This document shows, in pieces, positions 16,360 to 19,818 of a DNA stretch of 19,818 nt. Numbering within the stretch: the stretch's first letter is position 1; each line of letters opens with the position of its first letter. The translations under genes and the position numbers were made by a program. The DNA lies in the NCBI GenBank assembly GCA_027577415.1, contig JANBQS010000368.1, forward strand, positions 1-19,818, written 5' to 3'. This DNA is from Coemansia sp. RSA 922 (lineage: Eukaryota > Kickxellomycota > Kickxellomycetes > Kickxellales > Kickxellaceae). A model generated the notes under the pieces. The model was not told where the DNA came from and searched no databases. It saw only the letters and a list, made by a program, of their open reading frames with translations.

Positions 16360-16716
16360 TCACTCCTCTAGCCCTCTAATTGTTTCGATGTTTTTGATAA
16401 TCCAATCATCACCAGTTGAATCTGTAACTTTGCCTTGAACACAATATTTCTTAAATGGAGAAAATTTACAGGTCATTGCAATAATAACGAAGTTGTTGAG
16501 GTCGTTTGGTATTTTCTCTGGGCTATTAGGCCCGTAATGTACGCCGTTTGCAATACTATGGATAGTTATATTTTTATTATTATTAAGAATTTCAAAACGT
16601 GGTTTGACTTCATCGCCAACTCCAAAGTAAGTCGTGGCTTGTCTTATCGTCATGTCACCTACTTTGGTAAGAGTAGGCTTGGGCTTGACAATGAACATGT
16701 AAACAGGTACTTCCAT
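16360..16716 (-). CDS. G5: unrecognised small protein, array subtype II
   Basis: 118 residues, the shortest of the five, no intron, no signal peptide. It pairs with G2: VPVYMFIV (3-10), LTKVGDMTI (16-24), HSIANGVHYG (53-62; HHFVDGAHFE in G2), PEKIPNDLNNFVIIAMTCKFSPF (66-88; a matching block at 77-94 in G2) and GDDWIIKNIETIRGL (102-116). The function is unknown. The central FVIIA strand, the Cys after it, and the DDW signature are shared with the whole array. The start at 16716 follows the same leader as G2 (TTGTTTTGCCCTCAGA before the ATG). An in-frame upstream frame of only 9 codons exists. Confidence 0.75.
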   Translation of the reverse strand: MEVPVYMFIVKPKPTLTKVGDMTIRQATTYFGVGDEVKPRFEILNNNKNITIHSIANGVHYGPNSPEKIPNDLNNFVIIAMTCKFSPFKKYCVQGKVTDSTGDDWIIKNIETIRGLEE

Positions 16717-17037
16717 TCTGAGGGCAAAACAAATAATAAGCACTTGAAGAGATGATGGGGATGGGGTTTTTGATATGGTGTGGAAAAAGTAGGAGGATTT
16801 TTGGAAGAGCAGGACACATCTTTTAAGTAGGGCAGTCGAAGGAAAAAAAGGGGAATATCCAACTTTTCTTTCCCAGCACCCTTGCTTTGAGATTCTAGGT
16901 CTACGTCATAGCACCAGTAAGCAATTCAAGCGCAATCAATATTCAAGTCTCCAATAGATTGAAAAGCAATCTATCAGAGACTTCGTTTTCTTTGCCCGCT
17001 ATTTTTCAAAGGATGACATGTGTCAAACTGACGTCAT
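16717..17037 (-). promoter_or_regulatory. G5 promoter with shared element and CRE
   Basis: A TATA-like TACTTAAA (16822-16829) lies 106 bp before the ATG. The array element TTTTTCAAAGGATGAC is at 17002-17017 and a perfect CRE TGACGTCA at 17029-17036. A further TACGTCA is at 16902-16908. The element and CRE have almost the same spacing and flanks as in the G1 promoter at the other end of the array. Confidence 0.62.
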
Positions 17038-17653
17038 AATTTAGAGAAATATATATTTTTTATCCCTGATGTCATTCTACGATTACGTACTTATTCAATG
17101 ATTCTGAATTTGCCATTTATTAGCTAATTGCGCTTAAAGGATACGGGGTGGAAACGCCATTTGCTTCTGCTCGTAGAATGTTGTCCAAAATGAGTGACAT
17201 GCATTCACGCTTTTGGTTATGACCTGCTATCACGCAACCATGGCATTTGCATATTCTATGGGATCAAAAGCTCAGCAGCCAAGTGATATACTGGGTATCC
17301 TAATCCTATACATTATTGGCCAACAAAGTGGTATCAGCCAAAGTAAATAAGCAGGCAGATTCAAGAGTCTACCTGCTTAAAAACACCAAGCTAATAGGCT
17401 AACTAACACATAGTCTAATTAAGCTGCATGGCAACTAGGGACGACAGTAAACGTACTGCATACTTGCCTTGGTTTCTATCAGGCAGCCGAGTAGTGCCAT
17501 GAAAAAGACCCAACCTTTCTCTGATACCTTTCTGTCTAAGCTAGGTATTACATTCTGCCTTCTCAATTGTTCTCTATAATACCTTGCGATTTTTTTTAAT
17601 AATATCAAGATCATGCATTATTGAATTTGGTGCCGAGTGGCTCAATAACTGGT
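17038..17653. other. Intergenic region between the array and the OPT gene
   Basis: No gene is supported. The first part up to about 17282 is a diverged copy of the distal unit seen at 12724-12893: CGTAGAATGTTGTCC, CATTCACGC, TATCACGCAA and GCTCAGCAGCCAAG all have counterparts in the same order. The array repeat therefore ends near 17285. The remainder must hold the OPT promoter. It contains a hairpin (17348-17379) listed separately. Confidence 0.55.
17348..17379. repeat. Hairpin-forming inverted repeat, 14-bp arms, 4-nt loop
   Basis: TAAGCAGGCAGATT and AGTCTACCTGCTTA flank the loop CAAG. Twelve of the 14 positions pair directly, with one G-T wobble and one C-A mismatch, and an A run follows on the plus strand. 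It sits just outside the repeat array, about 280 bp before the OPT gene. Function is unknown. Confidence 0.6.
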
Positions 17654-19818
17654 ATGACCAAGTTTAGACCAGGTGCTCGAGCGTGGATATGTGCACTGGC
17701 ATGGACAACGCTTGGCGCTTCACTATCTCCTCTGTTTCTTTTTCGGGCTTATTCCATGCCAATATCTCCTCTATTTATCCCAGTTCTGGTCTATCCATTG
17801 TGCCAGCAGATGACAGGCAATTCTGAGGTCACCAGCAGAATTGGTCAGTGGTTCCAAAAGTTCAGACCTAAACAGTTTACTATGGAGGAAATGGTCTGGA
17901 TAACCAGCATGGTTGCCGCTGGTGGTAGCATTGCGCCTGCGTACGAGTGGGTTGCAACCATTGACTTGGACTACGGAAGACCGCTTGGGTACTGGCAGCA
18001 ACTTGTTGTAGTGCTTGGCACACAGCTTTTTGGCTGGTCGCTGGGACAAATACTGAGGCCAGTGTTTGTTGGCCGTAGCTCTGAAATTAGCTGGCCAGAT
18101 ACGCTACCATTGTCCTACCTTATCCAAACTTTATACAATGGCAAGAGCAGTTGCACCCCAAGCTCATCTGAGAAATTAAGCTCACAACTCACCATGAGCG
18201 AGAGCTTAGTCGAGTCTAGCTCAATAGAAGGAGAGATAATCGAGGAAGACATTCAGGAGACCTGTGAGAACTTGAATAATAGCTTAACTAATGACTGCTC
18301 AGTATCTAGAATAGCAGCACGCAAGCGGTATTTAGCGCTACTCACAGGGTCCACATTATGCTACCAAGTGGCCATATGCTTTATCTCACCCATCTTCAAG
18401 TCTTTTTGTCTCTTGTGTCTCTGGGCACCGCAAAGCAAGATACTCAGCCAGCTGGGATCGGGGTTTAATGGAGTAGGGATTTTGTCATTGACATTCGATT
18501 GGACCGCCTTGAGCGCACTGCACCCACTAGTAACACCACTCTGGGCTCTGATTCAATTTTATGCAGGAGCGATAATAATGCTCTATGTGTTGACACCATT
18601 GGGGTGGCACTTGAACTGGTGGGGATCGGCAAAGCTGCCAATTGTTTCCACAAGTGTTTTTGACGTAAGTGGCAACATCTACAATGTAACTTTGGTACGA
18701 CAGGCTGTAGTAACAGGGCCGCAACTTTTAGACATGAACAATGCTACCATCACTGCGATGACATACTACAATGCATACTCGCCAGTGCGGATGTCAGTAA
18801 ATAGTGCCCTTGGGTACATTTTCTCTGTAGCGGCAATTACCGCAGTCATCATTCATCTGCTACTCTGGCAGCCGCAGTGGGTGAGTAAGGCGATAAAGGA
18901 TGTGGTCACATCATTGCTGCGGCTGTGGGATTTGCGGACGCTCTTTCGTCTCAGATCTAGCTTGCAAACCCTGTACTATAATAATAATGCTGCAACAAAA
19001 TTAAACATCCCTAAAGCTACTGGACAAGAAAGTCAGTCGGCAGTCGTTACAATTACTTGGAACGTGGGCTCTATTTTTGGACGAGTTGTGCGAGTACTAA
19101 TTTTCACGCTGTCAATAGGTGTAGCACTTATGTCGGCGCAGTTGGGGATATCAGCGCTTCCAGGCTGGCAAGCATTAGTGGCGGTAATCTGGGCAACTAG
19201 TATGTCTGTGCCCATTGGCTTTGTTGAAGCCATTGCCGGGTTTACGCTGCCGATGGGCTTGCTGCCACATATTTTGGCCGGATGGATGCAAGGCCCAGGC
19301 TCGCCAATAGAGACTAGCTACTTTCACCTCTGGGCCACTGTGCCGATCCGTGTTGCCTTAGGTTGGTCTGGCGTACGCAGCCTACAACTGGCCCATCACT
19401 GCTGCTCATCGCATCCCTTGCACCAAGCAGAGTATGCAGCCAAGTATGACCAGTATAAACAAAAGTACACCAATAGAGGCTTCTCACTGCCATGGATAAA
19501 GCGTGGACTACTAGTAGGCGTGGTGTGGGGAGCATGTGTAAACCACATGTCGTATGTCGTGCTCAGCAATAGCCAAGATTTATCACACGATTTGCCTGTC
19601 CAAATATTGCCACTTCCCAAGGGCACAACAACTGGTCTTTCGCTTTTGACTCCTCGACCACTAGCCACTAATTCATCTAGCAAGCAACTATTTGGATGGC
19701 ACGAGGAAGGGGAGTTTGGACGGCTGCCAGCAGCACTGAGCTCAGAACTGGTGGTGTGGGGCATCGTTGGACCACGGTCAATCTTTGCCCATGATAGTCC
19801 ATATCAGTTGCTTTTTGC
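17654..19818 (+). CDS. OPT-family oligopeptide/metal-chelate transporter (partial, runs off right edge)
   Basis: At least 721 residues, with no stop before the window ends. The hallmark block WAPQSKILSQLGSGFNGVG (257-275) followed by ILSLTFDWTAL is typical of OPT proteins, which use the proton gradient to import small peptides or metal chelates across the plasma membrane. Hydrophobic segments alternate with loops throughout (for example about 9-30, 35-50, 112-130, 225-246, 293-320). A Ser/Glu-rich cytosolic-type linker lies at about 163-222. Odd points: the family's NPG(P)FNxKEH motif is replaced by RPKQFTMEEM (71-80), and no KIPPR motif is seen after the GFTLPMG segment, so this is a diverged member and substrate cannot be inferred. 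The ATG at 17654 is the first in frame after a stop at 17600. Canonical OPTs have a longer N-terminal tail, so an upstream exon is possible. Confidence 0.85.
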   Translation, partial: MTKFRPGARAWICALAWTTLGASLSPLFLFRAYSMPISPLFIPVLVYPLCQQMTGNSEVTSRIGQWFQKFRPKQFTMEEMVWITSMVAAGGSIAPAYEWVATIDLDYGRPLGYWQQLVVVLGTQLFGWSLGQILRPVFVGRSSEISWPDTLPLSYLIQTLYNGKSSCTPSSSEKLSSQLTMSESLVESSSIEGEIIEEDIQETCENLNNSLTNDCSVSRIAARKRYLALLTGSTLCYQVAICFISPIFKSFCLLCLWAPQSKILSQLGSGFNGVGILSLTFDWTALSALHPLVTPLWALIQFYAGAIIMLYVLTPLGWHLNWWGSAKLPIVSTSVFDVSGNIYNVTLVRQAVVTGPQLLDMNNATITAMTYYNAYSPVRMSVNSALGYIFSVAAITAVIIHLLLWQPQWVSKAIKDVVTSLLRLWDLRTLFRLRSSLQTLYYNNNAATKLNIPKATGQESQSAVVTITWNVGSIFGRVVRVLIFTLSIGVALMSAQLGISALPGWQALVAVIWATSMSVPIGFVEAIAGFTLPMGLLPHILAGWMQGPGSPIETSYFHLWATVPIRVALGWSGVRSLQLAHHCCSSHPLHQAEYAAKYDQYKQKYTNRGFSLPWIKRGLLVGVVWGACVNHMSYVVLSNSQDLSHDLPVQILPLPKGTTTGLSLLTPRPLATNSSSKQLFGWHEEGEFGRLPAALSSELVVWGIVGPRSIFAHDSPYQLLF

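Noticed and set aside
10628..17285. Transposable element as the source of the repeats
   Set aside because: No transposase, integrase or reverse transcriptase motifs, no terminal repeats and no target-site duplications were seen. The unit is defined by the genes and their flanks, which fits tandem segmental duplication.
17621..17700. tRNA-like phrase GCCGAGTGGCTC near the OPT start
   Set aside because: No B box, no acceptor-stem pairing and no cloverleaf can be made, and the sequence continues into the OPT coding frame.

Overview
The window is eukaryotic nuclear DNA, almost certainly from an intron-poor, compact fungal genome. Evidence for a fungus is the mix of an ALYREF/Yra1 mRNA-export adaptor with one short 84-nt intron, a WDR24/Rtc1 (SEA/GATOR2) subunit with a very long low-complexity N-terminus, an SSXT-domain chromatin subunit, a spliceosomal cyclophilin, a two-domain AAA ATPase and an OPT-family transporter. 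An early-diverging lineage (for example Zoopagomycota/Kickxellomycotina) fits the near absence of introns, but this is inference and no marker here proves it.

Layout. 1-751 is intergenic with an inverted repeat, a polypurine tract and two CCAAT boxes. 752-1708 (+) is the Yra1/ALYREF gene. 2047-7017 (+) is the WDR24/Rtc1 homologue. 7071-7868 (-) is an SSXT/SS18-like gene, 8077-8589 (+) is PPIH cyclophilin, divergent from it across a 208-bp shared promoter, and 8634-10085 (-) is the AAA ATPase. These are tightly packed: convergent stop codons lie only 53 and 44 bp apart. They are ordinary housekeeping genes of RNA processing/export, TORC1 nutrient signalling and chromatin.

From about 10.1 to 17.3 kb the composition turns strongly AT-rich and the content changes. 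Five small intronless genes, all on the minus strand (called G1 to G5 here: 10628-11044, 11968-12342, 13515-13940, 15238-15663, 16360-16716), encode 118-141 residue proteins that I do not recognise. G2-G5 are clearly related to one another and G1 more weakly. Each has a TATA-like box 90-116 bp before the ATG and, 240-450 bp before it, a shared element TTTTTCAAAGGAT. G1, G3 and G5 also have a perfect CRE/ATF palindrome TGACGTCA. The order is subtype II (G2), III (G3), III (G4), II (G5), with G1 the most diverged. G3 and G4 sit in a 1.7-kb tandem duplication that contains 397 bp of perfectly identical non-coding DNA, although their coding sequences differ by about 30 percent in protein. This array is the part of the window most likely to be undescribed biology: a co-regulated, rapidly diversifying tandem family shaped by recombination.

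From 17654 to the right edge an OPT-superfamily oligopeptide/metal transporter runs off the window on the plus strand.
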